Positions 49,878 through 57,366 of a stretch of DNA of 64,000 nucleotides are shown here, piece by piece. The first letter of the stretch is position 1; each line of letters starts with the position of its first letter. This DNA comes from JAFGBM01 sp964610155. Lineage in GTDB: Bacteria > Actinomycetota > Actinomycetes > Actinomycetales > Demequinaceae. The notes under the pieces are model-generated. The model was not told the origin of the DNA and did not search any database. It saw only the letters and a program-made list of their open reading frames with translations. The stretch spans positions 1-64,000 of the forward strand of contig CAZSUY010000002.1 of the NCBI GenBank assembly GCA_964610155.1. Reading direction: 5' to 3'. The translations under genes and the position numbers were made by a program.

Positions 49878-51241
49878 GAAACCGCCAGACGGGCGGCGAC
49901 GATGGAGGCGAGGGCGTCCGCAACCTCCTCGGCACGGTCCTTCGACTCCGCTTCCACCATCACGCGCACGAGGGGTTCCGTCCCCGACGGCCTGAGGAGC
50001 ACCCTCCCATCAGCTCCGAGCGACGCCCGGGCTTCCGCAACGGCCTCCTCCAGAACCTCGTCGGTGAACACACGGGACTTATCGACGCCCCGCACGTTGA
50101 CGAGCACCTGGGGCAATCTCTCGATCGAGGCGACCAGATCACGAAGACTTGTCCCCGTAGCCGCGATGATCGAACCAATCAGAAGGGAGACGAGAAGGCC
50201 ATCCCCCGTGGTCGTGTACTCAGAGAGGATAATGTGCCCGGACTGTTCCCCTCCTAGGGAGTACCCCGCCTCGCGCATCGCCTCAAGCACGTAGCGATCC
50301 CCGACGGCGGTCTCGACGATGTCGATGCCTGACTGGCGCATGGCTTTGTGAAGCCCGAGGTTGCTCATGACGGTCGCAACGATCGTGTCTCGATAGAGAG
50401 AGCCCTCCGTCTTCATCCGGAGCGCGATAAGGCCCATGATCTGATCACCGTCGACGACCTGGCCGGTGTTGTCGACCGCGAGGCATCGATCGGCATCCCC
50501 GTCGAACGCGACACCGAAGTCCGCTTCCCTCTCAATCACCATCGCTGCCAACGGTTCGATGTGGGTCGAACCGACCCCGTCGTTGATGTTGAGGCCGGTA
50601 GGCTCGGCGTGAATAACTGTAGCGTCGGCTCCTGCGGATCGAAGGGCCTCGTCGGCAACCGTTGATGCCGCCCCATGCGCACAGTCGGCCACGATCTTGA
50701 GTCCGGCGAGGGGCGCCTCCGAGCCGGAAAACTTCCTGACCGAGTCGACAACATGCGCGATATACACCCCGAGAAGATCGGTGCGGAGGGAGATCGTCCC
50801 GACACGCTCCCCCGTCGGCCGAGCGACCGCCTGGCCCATTCGTTCCTCGATCGATTCTTCGACGGCGTCATCCACCTTGTGGCCACCCCTGGCGAAGAAC
50901 TTGATCCCGTTGTCGGCCATCGGATTGTGCGAGGCGGATATGACGACGCCAAAATCCGCATCGGTCGCGGAGACTAGGTGGGCGACCCCGGGTGTGGGAA
51001 TGACGCCGACGTCCCAGACGTCGACACCTGCGCTGGCGAGGCCTGCCGCCATGGCGGAGGAGAGGAGATGTCCGGAGATGCGGGTGTCACGTCCGATGAC
51101 GACCGTCGGCCGCACGTGTGTGGACCGTCCCCCATCGGTGAACACGGCGGACGCCGCGATCGCGAGGTCGACCGCCAACTCGGGGGTCACGTCGACGTTG
51201 GCAACCCCTCGGACGCCATCGGTACCGAAAAGTCGCGCCAT
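49874..51241 (-). CDS. glmM: Phosphoglucosamine mutase
   Basis: Isomerises glucosamine-6-phosphate to glucosamine-1-phosphate for UDP-GlcNAc. The 455-residue protein begins MARLFGTDGVRGVAN, has catalytic Ser104 in VVISASHNPMADNG, the metal loop FDGDADRC (about 245-252), GGEQSGHIILSE and the sugar-phosphate loop RPSGTEPLVRVMVE. First gene of the glmM-DedA pair, directly downstream of rpsI. Confidence 0.97.
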   Translation of the reverse strand: MARLFGTDGVRGVANVDVTPELAVDLAIAASAVFTDGGRSTHVRPTVVIGRDTRISGHLLSSAMAAGLASAGVDVWDVGVIPTPGVAHLVSATDADFGVVISASHNPMADNGIKFFARGGHKVDDAVEESIEERMGQAVARPTGERVGTISLRTDLLGVYIAHVVDSVRKFSGSEAPLAGLKIVADCAHGAASTVADEALRSAGADATVIHAEPTGLNINDGVGSTHIEPLAAMVIEREADFGVAFDGDADRCLAVDNTGQVVDGDQIMGLIALRMKTEGSLYRDTIVATVMSNLGLHKAMRQSGIDIVETAVGDRYVLEAMREAGYSLGGEQSGHIILSEYTTTGDGLLVSLLIGSIIAATGTSLRDLVASIERLPQVLVNVRGVDKSRVFTDEVLEEAVAEARASLGADGRVLLRPSGTEPLVRVMVEAESKDRAEEVADALASIVAARLAVS

Positions 51242-51251
51242 GCGCGAAATG

Positions 51252-51740
51252 CTACCGCTTGGTGTACTGCGGGGCGCGACGGGCTTTCTTGAGGCCAGCC
51301 TTTTTTCGCTCGACGACACGGGAGTCGCGCGCGAGGAAACCCGCCTTCTTGAGCGTGGCGCGATTATGCTCCTCATCGATCGTGTTCAGGGCGCGGGCGA
51401 CACCAAGGCGTAGCGCACCCGCCTGTCCGGACGCCCCTCCACCGGTGATCCGGGCTTGCACATCGAACTTGCCCTCAATGTCGAGGATGGCGAAGGGACT
51501 GTTGACCACCTGTTGGTGGACCTTATTCGGAAAGTATCCTTCAAGATCGCGGCCGTTGATGGTCCACTTCCCAACTCCGGGGACGAGCCTGACACGGGCG
51601 ATCGCCTCCTTGCGGCGACCGAGTCCCGCACCGGGTGTCACGGCGGAAGCCCCCACTCCCCGGATGGTCACGGTCTCCGTGTGATACTCCTCCGGGACCT
51701 CGGCCTCGAGGTCGGTGGTCAGTTCCTCTTCCTCTGTCAC
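51252..51740 (-). CDS. rpsI: 30S ribosomal protein S9
   Basis: The 162-residue product has an acidic actinobacterial N-terminal extension (1-40), then LGRRKEAIARVRLVPGVGKW, the central TGGGASGQAGALRLGVARAL and the basic tail KKARRAPQYTKR that reaches the ribosomal P-site tRNA. GTG start. Second gene after rplM. Confidence 0.96.
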   Translation of the reverse strand: MTEEEELTTDLEAEVPEEYHTETVTIRGVGASAVTPGAGLGRRKEAIARVRLVPGVGKWTINGRDLEGYFPNKVHQQVVNSPFAILDIEGKFDVQARITGGGASGQAGALRLGVARALNTIDEEHNRATLKKAGFLARDSRVVERKKAGLKKARRAPQYTKR

Positions 51741-51767
51741 TGTCGTGTCCTTCGTTGTGTCCCAGGC

Positions 51768-52211
51768 CTACTGCGCGACCTGGGAGATGGAAAACGGCTT
51801 GGGCTTCTGCGCGACGTGCGGGTGCTCCGCGCCTGCATACACCTTGAGTTTGGCCATCTGTGCCCGTCCGAGTCGGGTGTGGGGAAGCATTCCTCGCACG
51901 GCGTCTTCGATGACGCGGCGTGGGTCCTTCTCGAGAAGCTCACCGACCGGGACGCCACGAAGTCCTCCGATGAAGCCCGAGTGACGATACTTGATCTTGT
52001 CCGTGGCCTTGGCTCCGGTGAGAGCGATCTTGGCGGCATTGACGACGATGACGAAGTCTCCGCCATCGATATGGGGGGCGAAAGTCGCCTTGTGCTTGCC
52101 TCGGATGAGTGTTGCCGCATGGGTTGCAAGACGTCCAAGGACGACGTCGGTCGCGTCGATGACATGCCATGATTCGACGACATCCACCGGCTTCGGGGAG
52201 TAGGTGCGCAC
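51768..52211 (-). CDS. rplM: 50S ribosomal protein L13
   Basis: 147 residues with WHVIDATDVVLGRLATHAAT, GDFVIVVNAAKI, KYRHSGFIGGLR and RGMLPHTRLGRAQMAKLKVY AG-type C-terminal motif. GTG start at 52211. Transcribed with rpsI from a promoter overlapping the end of truA, with a 112-base structured leader. Confidence 0.96.
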   Translation of the reverse strand: MRTYSPKPVDVVESWHVIDATDVVLGRLATHAATLIRGKHKATFAPHIDGGDFVIVVNAAKIALTGAKATDKIKYRHSGFIGGLRGVPVGELLEKDPRRVIEDAVRGMLPHTRLGRAQMAKLKVYAGAEHPHVAQKPKPFSISQVAQ

Positions 52212-52239
52212 GGGAGCCTTCTTATCGATCGGATGGTAT

Positions 52240-52257
52240 GCGTTGGCGGGCCAACGC
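52240..52257 (-). promoter_or_regulatory. Hairpin in the rplM leader
   Basis: GCGTTGGC and GCCAACGC pair around GG, about 30 bases upstream of the rplM start. Further GGG/CCC complementarity follows near 52275-52300. A translational or attenuation leader for L13-S9 is plausible but not matched to a known RNA family here. Confidence 0.4.
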
Positions 52258-52322
52258 GACGGTCCTTGGGCGGCTCCTGCAAGGGCTGATGACCCTCACG
52301 GTCGCACACACAACGACCCTAA

Positions 52323-52352
52323 AGCATACCGTCGGATGACCGGATGGGTCAA
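52323..52352 (-). promoter_or_regulatory. Sigma-70-type promoter for rplM-rpsI
   Basis: On the minus strand TTGACC (52352-52347) and TATGCT (52328-52323) are separated by 18 bases, a good vegetative promoter. The -35 lies inside the end of truA. Confidence 0.7.
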
Positions 52353-53209
52353 TCCAGGCTACGACGGACACGGGTCGCCTCCGCCCATGAGGCAAGATCG
52401 GCCTCCGGTGGGTACGTCACCTCTTCCAGCGTCAACCCGTGGGGTGGCGCCACGGCAATCCTGGAGGTCCTGCCGGTTGACGACGCGACTTCCTCGAGCC
52501 AAGACAATTCGCGCCGGCCCTCACCGACCGCGAGGACCGCCCCCACGAGCGATCGAACCATCGAATGGCAGAACGCGTCCGCCCGAACGGTCGCAACGAC
52601 CAGACCCGCATCAGGACCCCGGTTCTCCCGACACCAGGTGAACTCCACCAGGTTGCGGATCGTCGTCGACCCATCCCGTTTGCGACAAAAAGCCGCGAAG
52701 TCCTTGAGGCCCGTCAAAGTGCTGGAGGCCTTAGACAGGGCCTCGATGTCGAGCGGCTTTCTTCCCCAAAGGACGGTTCGTCGATTGAGCGGATCCCGCG
52801 TCTTGAGGCAGTCGCTCACCCGGTAGGCATAACGCCTCTCGATGGCAGAAAACCGGGCATCGAAGCCCGCCGGCGCACGGTCAGCACGCCGGACCACGAT
52901 GTCATCGGGGAGCACACCACGAAGGCGATCGGTGAGCGCGACCTCGGGCGTATATGTGGACCGCCCCGGCAGGGCCTTCCACGCCCCCAACGGGAGGTCG
53001 ACGTGAGCCACCTGACCCCGTGCGTGCACGCCGGCATCAGTCCGTCCTGCCACGACGAGTCTAGGTGAATCGCTCCGGACGATCCGCTCGAGACCCTCCT
53101 CCATGACCCCCTGAATAGTCCGGAGATTCGGCTGCACCGCCCAGCCCGAGAAGTCCGTGCCGTCATATGCAAAGTCGAGGCGGACCCTGACAACGACGCT
53201 ATCTGTCAC
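52349..53209 (-). CDS. truA: tRNA pseudouridine synthase TruA
   Basis: Makes pseudouridine at tRNA positions 38-40. The 286-residue protein has RLDFAYDGTDFSGWAVQPN, the catalytic Asp in VVAGRTDAGVHARGQV (about 58-73), RYAYRV and AFCHSMVRSLVGAVL. GTG start. Follows rplQ on the same strand, as in other actinobacteria. Confidence 0.95.
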   Translation of the reverse strand: MTDSVVVRVRLDFAYDGTDFSGWAVQPNLRTIQGVMEEGLERIVRSDSPRLVVAGRTDAGVHARGQVAHVDLPLGAWKALPGRSTYTPEVALTDRLRGVLPDDIVVRRADRAPAGFDARFSAIERRYAYRVSDCLKTRDPLNRRTVLWGRKPLDIEALSKASSTLTGLKDFAAFCRKRDGSTTIRNLVEFTWCRENRGPDAGLVVATVRADAFCHSMVRSLVGAVLAVGEGRRELSWLEEVASSTGRTSRIAVAPPHGLTLEEVTYPPEADLASWAEATRVRRSLD

Positions 53210-53235
53210 GGTCCACCTCGAAGCCTTTGCTCCGC

Positions 53236-53769
53236 CTACTTGGCGCCCTTCTTGGTCATTGCGCTCGTCGTCTTCTTCTCGGTGGCGGCCTTCTTCGTCG
53301 AGGCCTTCGTGGCATCCCTCGCAGGAGACTTCGTCTTTGCGGACGCCCCCTCGCCGGATGTCTTCGCCGCAGTCCGGGTAGCCTCGGCAACGACGGCCTG
53401 CTTGGGGCTGTCCGCTCCATCGACCAGTTCGATCACCGCCATCGGGGCGTTGTCACCCTTCCGGGGACCGATCTTGACAATCCGCGTGTAGCCCCCCTGC
53501 CGCTCGGCCAAAGCCGGACCGATCTGGGTGAAGAGAACGTGTACAACACTCCGATCACTGATGACGCCCATGACGCGGCGTCGGGATGCGAGGTCTCCTC
53601 GCTTGGCGAGCGTGACGAGACGTTCCGCGTACGGACGGAGCCGACGCGCTTTGGCGAGCGTCGTCGTCACCCGCCCGTGCTCAAACAGGCTTTGTGAAAG
53701 GTTCCCTAGAATGAGCCGCTCGTGCGCGGGCCCGCCGCCCAGGCGGGCACCCTTTGTGGGTGTAGGCAT
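53236..53769 (-). CDS. rplQ: 50S ribosomal protein L17
   Basis: The canonical L17 core (1-120) has KGARLGGGPAHERLILGNL, TLAKARRLRPYAERLVTLAK and GYTRIVKIGPRKGDNAPMAVIEL. A further 55-residue Lys/Ala/Thr-rich tail (TKSPARDATKASTKKAATEK) follows, a low-complexity extension seen in some actinobacteria. Co-transcribed with rpoA. Confidence 0.96.
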   Translation of the reverse strand: MPTPTKGARLGGGPAHERLILGNLSQSLFEHGRVTTTLAKARRLRPYAERLVTLAKRGDLASRRRVMGVISDRSVVHVLFTQIGPALAERQGGYTRIVKIGPRKGDNAPMAVIELVDGADSPKQAVVAEATRTAAKTSGEGASAKTKSPARDATKASTKKAATEKKTTSAMTKKGAK

Positions 53770-53781
53770 GGCGTCGTTCTC

Positions 53782-54774
53782 CTAGCTCTCTTCGTTACCC
53801 GAGAAGTACACACCGGTCAGCGACGGGTCGTAGTCCACGGTGGAATCCTTGAGTGAAAGCCCGATGTCGTTCAACCGCTCCTTGACCTCTGTGATGGATT
53901 TCTGGCCGAAGTTTCGAATGTCCATTAGGTCGGCCTCGCTCCTCGCCGTTAGTTCCCCAACGGTGTGAATCCCCTCGCGCTTGAGGCAGTTATACGACCG
54001 CTGCGTCAGGTTGAGTTCCTCGATGGGCAGGTTGTATTCCTCCTCTAGGGAGGCATCCGACTCTGGCGGGCCGATCTCGATGCCCTCGGCGGCCTCGTTG
54101 AGGCCTCGCACCAGGGAGAACAGCTCAACGAGGGTCGCTCCGGCCGACGCCAGGGCGTCTCGTGCCGTCATCGAGGATTTCGTCTCCACTTCGACGATCA
54201 ACTCGTCGAAGTCCGTTCGTTGGGCGACACGTGTCGCCTCGACCCTGTACGTCACCTTGAGGACCGGAGAGTAGATCGAGTCGACGGGGATCTGTCCGAT
54301 CTCGGCGTCGTATTGCTTGTTGAGTGTCGCAGGCACGTATCCGCGACCCCGCTCTACCGTCAACTCAACCTCGAACTTCGCCTTGGCGTTGAGGGTAGCG
54401 ATGTGCAGGTCAGGATTGTGGATCTCCACGCCGGCCGGAGGGGCGATGTCGGCGGCCGTGACTGCCCCGGACCCACTCTTGCGCAGGTACATGATGACGG
54501 GTTCCTCACTCGTCGACGAGACAACGAGACCCTTCAGGTTGAGGAGGATCTCAGTCACATCCTCCTTGACCCCATCGATGGTCGTGAATTCATGAAGGAC
54601 CCCTTCGAAGCGAACGGAGGTGACCGCCGCCCCGGGGATGGAGGAAAGAAGCGTCCGGCGAAGCGAGTTCCCGATCGTATAACCGAAGCCCGGCTCAAGC
54701 GGCTTCAAGGAGAACTGCGACCGATTCTCCGAGATGACCTTCTCGGTGAGGGTGGGGCGCTGTGCGATGAGCAC
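53782..54774 (-). CDS. rpoA: RNA polymerase subunit alpha
   Basis: The 330-residue subunit has the N-terminal dimerisation domain (PLEPGFGYTIGNSLRRTLLS, RFEGVLHEFTTIDGVKEDV) and the C-terminal DNA-contacting domain (about 245-310: LNLTQRSYNCLKREGIHTVG, IRNFGQKSITEVKERL). Start chosen at GTG 54774 with AAGGA upstream. No rpsD precedes it; rpsK is the next gene upstream after 92 bases. Confidence 0.97.
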   Translation of the reverse strand: MLIAQRPTLTEKVISENRSQFSLKPLEPGFGYTIGNSLRRTLLSSIPGAAVTSVRFEGVLHEFTTIDGVKEDVTEILLNLKGLVVSSTSEEPVIMYLRKSGSGAVTAADIAPPAGVEIHNPDLHIATLNAKAKFEVELTVERGRGYVPATLNKQYDAEIGQIPVDSIYSPVLKVTYRVEATRVAQRTDFDELIVEVETKSSMTARDALASAGATLVELFSLVRGLNEAAEGIEIGPPESDASLEEEYNLPIEELNLTQRSYNCLKREGIHTVGELTARSEADLMDIRNFGQKSITEVKERLNDIGLSLKDSTVDYDPSLTGVYFSGNEES

Positions 54775-54866
54775 GGTGGTTTCCTTTCCGAGCACCCGCT
54801 ATTTGATGCTCGCGATGCCCCAGGCAACTTTCACCCGGGGTGGTATGGAGTTAGAAGGTGGGCAGA

Positions 54867-55256
54867 CTAGTTGCGGCGACGCTTGGAAGGGCGGCAGCCA
54901 TTGTGGGCCTGAGGGGTCACGTCGCGGATGGACGTCACATCCAGGCCGGCGGCCGTCAGTGACCTGATGGCGGTGTCCCGCCCGGAACCGGGACCTTTGA
55001 CGAACACATCGACCTTGGTCATGCCCGCGTCCTTCGCCTTGCGAGCCGCAGCCTCCGCTGCAAGCTGAGCCGCAAACGGCGTCGACTTTCGGGAACCCTT
55101 GTATCCGACCTGGCCCGACGATGACCATGACACCACTGCCCCTGAGGGGTCAGTGATGGAAATGATGGTGTTGTTGAAGGTGGACTTGATATGAGCCTGG
55201 CCGTGATCGACGGTCTTCTTGAGCTTCTTGCGGGGCTTGCGTACGGGGACGGCCAT
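54867..55256 (-). CDS. rpsK: 30S ribosomal protein S11
   Basis: 129 residues with HIKSTFNNTIISITDPSGAV, SGQVGYKGSRKSTPFAAQLA and the C-terminal DVTPQAHNGCRPSKRRRN, standard S11. ATG start three bases after rpsM. Confidence 0.97.
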   Translation of the reverse strand: MAVPVRKPRKKLKKTVDHGQAHIKSTFNNTIISITDPSGAVVSWSSSGQVGYKGSRKSTPFAAQLAAEAAARKAKDAGMTKVDVFVKGPGSGRDTAIRSLTAAGLDVTSIRDVTPQAHNGCRPSKRRRN

Positions 55257-55259
55257 GGG

Positions 55260-55631
55260 CTATGCCTTCTTCTTTCCGGCGACGGTCTTCTTGGGGCCCT
55301 TTCGAGTGCGGGCGTTGGTCTTGGTGCGCTGGCCACGGACGGTCATGCCCCTCCGGTGCCTGATGCCCTGATACGAGCCGATCTCCACCTTGCGGCGGAT
55401 GTCGGCCTGAACCTCACGGCGGAGGTCACCCTCCACCCGATAGTTGGCTTCGATGTGGTCGCGGATCTTCACAAGGTTTTCCTCGGTGATGTCCTTGACC
55501 CGCTGATCTGGGCTTACTCCCGTCGCGGCCAGGATTTCGTGCGCGCGGGTTCGTCCGATGCCAAAGATATAGGTAAGTGCCACCTCTGCGCGTTTGTCAC
55601 GCGGGAGATCGACACCAACGATTCGAGCCAT
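55260..55631 (-). CDS. rpsM: 30S ribosomal protein S13
   Basis: 123 residues with MARIVGVDLPRDKRAEVALT, the helix-hairpin motif IFGIGRTRAHEIL, and RGMTVRGQRTKTNARTRKG near the basic tail. Separated from rpmJ by a 121-base structured spacer. Confidence 0.97.
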   Translation of the reverse strand: MARIVGVDLPRDKRAEVALTYIFGIGRTRAHEILAATGVSPDQRVKDITEENLVKIRDHIEANYRVEGDLRREVQADIRRKVEIGSYQGIRHRRGMTVRGQRTKTNARTRKGPKKTVAGKKKA

Positions 55632-55680
55632 TCTGTTATCGCTCCACTACTCATCGGAGGTCTTCCGTCCCGTCGTCCCT

Positions 55681-55714
55681 CCCTTTCGAGAGGGCCCCGG
55701 CCTCCGAGCCGGGG
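55681..55714 (-). promoter_or_regulatory. Paired hairpins upstream of rpsM
   Basis: CCCCGGC/GCCGGGG (55695-55714) and CCCT/AGGG (55681-55694) stems lie in the spacer between rpmJ and rpsM. Possible attenuator or start of a separate rpsM-rpsK-rpoA-rplQ transcript. Confidence 0.4.
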
Positions 55715-55752
55715 GTGTCACCATAGTGATGACGGGTCGCCGAAATAGGGGG

Positions 55753-55866
55753 CTAGCCCTGGCGCTGCTTGTGACGCAGGTTTTCGCAGATAACCATCAC
55801 GCGTCCGCCGCGACGAATCACCTTGCACTTGTCGCAAATCGGCTTGACGCTGGGCTTAACCTTCAT
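55753..55866 (-). CDS. rpmJ: 50S ribosomal protein L36
   Basis: The 37-residue product MKVKPSVKPICDKCKVIRRG has the zinc ligands Cys11, Cys14 and Cys27, with His32 in NLRHKQRQG, so it is the zinc-binding (C+) form. It lies 49 bases downstream of infA in the usual infA-rpmJ-rpsM order. Confidence 0.96.
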   Translation of the reverse strand: MKVKPSVKPICDKCKVIRRGGRVMVICENLRHKQRQG

Positions 55867-55915
55867 TCTCATTCCTTGCTGTCGACGGTCTGACGCTGGC
55901 GCGCCTCCGACGACT

Positions 55916-56137
55916 CTATTTGTAGCGGTAGACGATGCGGCCGCGGGACAAGTCATACGGAGTCAACTCCACCACCACGCGGTCCTCCGGAAGGATCCGG
56001 ATGTAGTGCTGGCGCATCTTCCCCGAGATATGAGCGAGGACGAGGTGACCATTCGTCAATTCCACGCGGAATGACGCGTTTGGCAATGCCTCAACCACGG
56101 TGCCCTCAACCTCGATGACGCCGTCCTTCTTGGCCAT
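55916..56137 (-). CDS. infA: Translation initiation factor IF-1
   Basis: 73 residues of OB fold: MAKKDGVIEVEGTVVEALPN, LTNGHLVLAHISGKMRQHYI and the tail DLSRGRIVYRYK. Normal length. Follows a strong hairpin that probably isolates it from the upstream small gene. Confidence 0.97.
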   Translation of the reverse strand: MAKKDGVIEVEGTVVEALPNASFRVELTNGHLVLAHISGKMRQHYIRILPEDRVVVELTPYDLSRGRIVYRYK

Positions 56138-56218
56138 GACTCCACTAACGTTGATGAACAGGGTTCGGGCACACGAAAACGCCCGACCCACAACTATAGG
56201 GGATATTGACCGGTAAAC

Positions 56219-56261
56219 TCAACTGCGCGCCGATCCCATTGGGGGATCGGCGCGCAGTTGA
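56219..56261 (-). terminator. Strong hairpin between LRV-like gene and infA
   Basis: A 19-base-pair stem (TCAACTGCGCGCCGATCCC and complement) around a five-base loop, 19 bases after the stop of the gene at 56280. A near-perfect terminator hairpin, without a U-tract. Confidence 0.8.
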
Positions 56262-56279
56262 ATCAAAGGAGCCACGACA

Positions 56280-56594
56280 CTAACGGAAATTTGTCTTCAA
56301 TCGCATGAGGGCTGCGTCGCGAATCTCCTGCTTCCTGTGCTCGGCAAGTTGGCGAATGAGGGTCTCGGGTGCCCGCGCATTCCGGATCAATGCCGTGAGA
56401 ACCTCGGGGCTTCGGTCGTGTCCCAGGGCCAGGAGGGCTCCCATGGGGCAGTCGGTACGCGTGGCAACGGCTTCGCGCACTGCGGGGTCGCGGTGAACCG
56501 CGAGAGGGAGGAGTTCAACTCCGACTACTGCAGGGTCTAGGGCGCGCGCTACGTCGTCTGCTGTCCGCTTCGCTGGAGACATGCCCAGGGCCAT
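56280..56594 (-). CDS. LRV/HEAT-like repeat protein, small
   Basis: A 104-residue all-helical protein. Three repeat-like units (LPLAVHRDPAVREAVATRTD, LLALGHDRSPEVLTALIRNA, LIRQLAEHRKQEIRDAALMR) have the D-P/S-x-VR-x-A pattern of leucine-rich-repeat-variant or HEAT repeats. No enzymatic motif. ATG at 56594; the upstream region holds a long inverted repeat and the downstream side a strong terminator, so it looks like an independent transcription unit. It occupies the place where many actinobacteria have map. Function unknown. Confidence 0.65.
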   Translation of the reverse strand: MALGMSPAKRTADDVARALDPAVVGVELLPLAVHRDPAVREAVATRTDCPMGALLALGHDRSPEVLTALIRNARAPETLIRQLAEHRKQEIRDAALMRLKTNFR

Positions 56595-56652
56595 TGGATT
56601 CCACCTTCCATCTACTTCTGTCTGGCTCCATCGTAGGAGGAAAATCTAGATA

Positions 56653-56697
56653 CATCACATGGGTTTGTGAGAAATGCGACAGAACAACCATGTGATG
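56653..56697. promoter_or_regulatory. Inverted repeat upstream of the LRV-like gene
   Basis: CATCACATGG (56653-56662) and CCATGTGATG (56688-56697) are perfect inverted copies, 25 bases apart, about 60 bases upstream of the gene start. TATCTA/TAGATT on the minus strand just downstream could be a -10. Candidate operator. Confidence 0.45.
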
Positions 56698-56787
56698 ATC
56701 GTCACAGTCTCGTCATCAAAGGATCCCCATATGTCGACTCAACGAGTCAAAATGGGCCGGTGTTCCGTCCCGAAGGGGTGTGACCCG

Positions 56788-57366
56788 TTAGGAAATCGAG
56801 CGAGCGTCGATCGCCTCGACAAGCCGAGCCGTCACGTCGTCGATATCGCCCAGGCCGTCTACCCTGGCGAGGAGCCCCTTGCCCTCGTAGAAGGACGTCA
56901 GGGGTTCGGTGCTGCTCACGTATACCTCAAGTCGGCGGCGAATCACGGGTTCAGTGTCATCAGAGCGGCCCTCGATCTGGGCCCGGAGCAACAATCTCCG
57001 CGTCACCTCGTCAGGATCGGCTGTGATCTCCAGAACCACGTCGAGCTTGGCGGATAAGTCCTCAAGCATGCCGTCTAGCTCAATCGCCTGGTCGGGATTG
57101 CGTGGGTACCCGTCGAGTAGGAAGCCTCCCGCCACGTCCGCTTGGGCGAGCCGATCACGGACCATGGCGTTTGTGATGGAATCGGGCACCAGGGCGCCGG
57201 CGTCCATGAATTCCTTGGCCTTAACACCGAGTTCCGTGCCGCCTCCCACGTTTGCGCGAAAGATGTCACCAGTGGAGATGGCCGGAATCCCATACCGCCC
57301 AGCGAGCCGCGTGGCCTGAGTACCTTTGCCGGCTCCAGGCGGGCCCAGAAGAACCATACGCATCAT
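56788..57366 (-). CDS. adk: Adenylate kinase
   Basis: Interconverts AMP + ATP and 2 ADP. The 192-residue protein has the P-loop GPPGAGKGT (8-16), STGDIFRANV, GGFLLDGYPRNPDQA and RRLEVY; the short lid lacks zinc cysteines, as in the actinobacterial short form. Start chosen at ATG 57366, which overlaps the secY stop (ATGA). Confidence 0.96.
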   Translation of the reverse strand: MMRMVLLGPPGAGKGTQATRLAGRYGIPAISTGDIFRANVGGGTELGVKAKEFMDAGALVPDSITNAMVRDRLAQADVAGGFLLDGYPRNPDQAIELDGMLEDLSAKLDVVLEITADPDEVTRRLLLRAQIEGRSDDTEPVIRRRLEVYVSSTEPLTSFYEGKGLLARVDGLGDIDDVTARLVEAIDARSIS

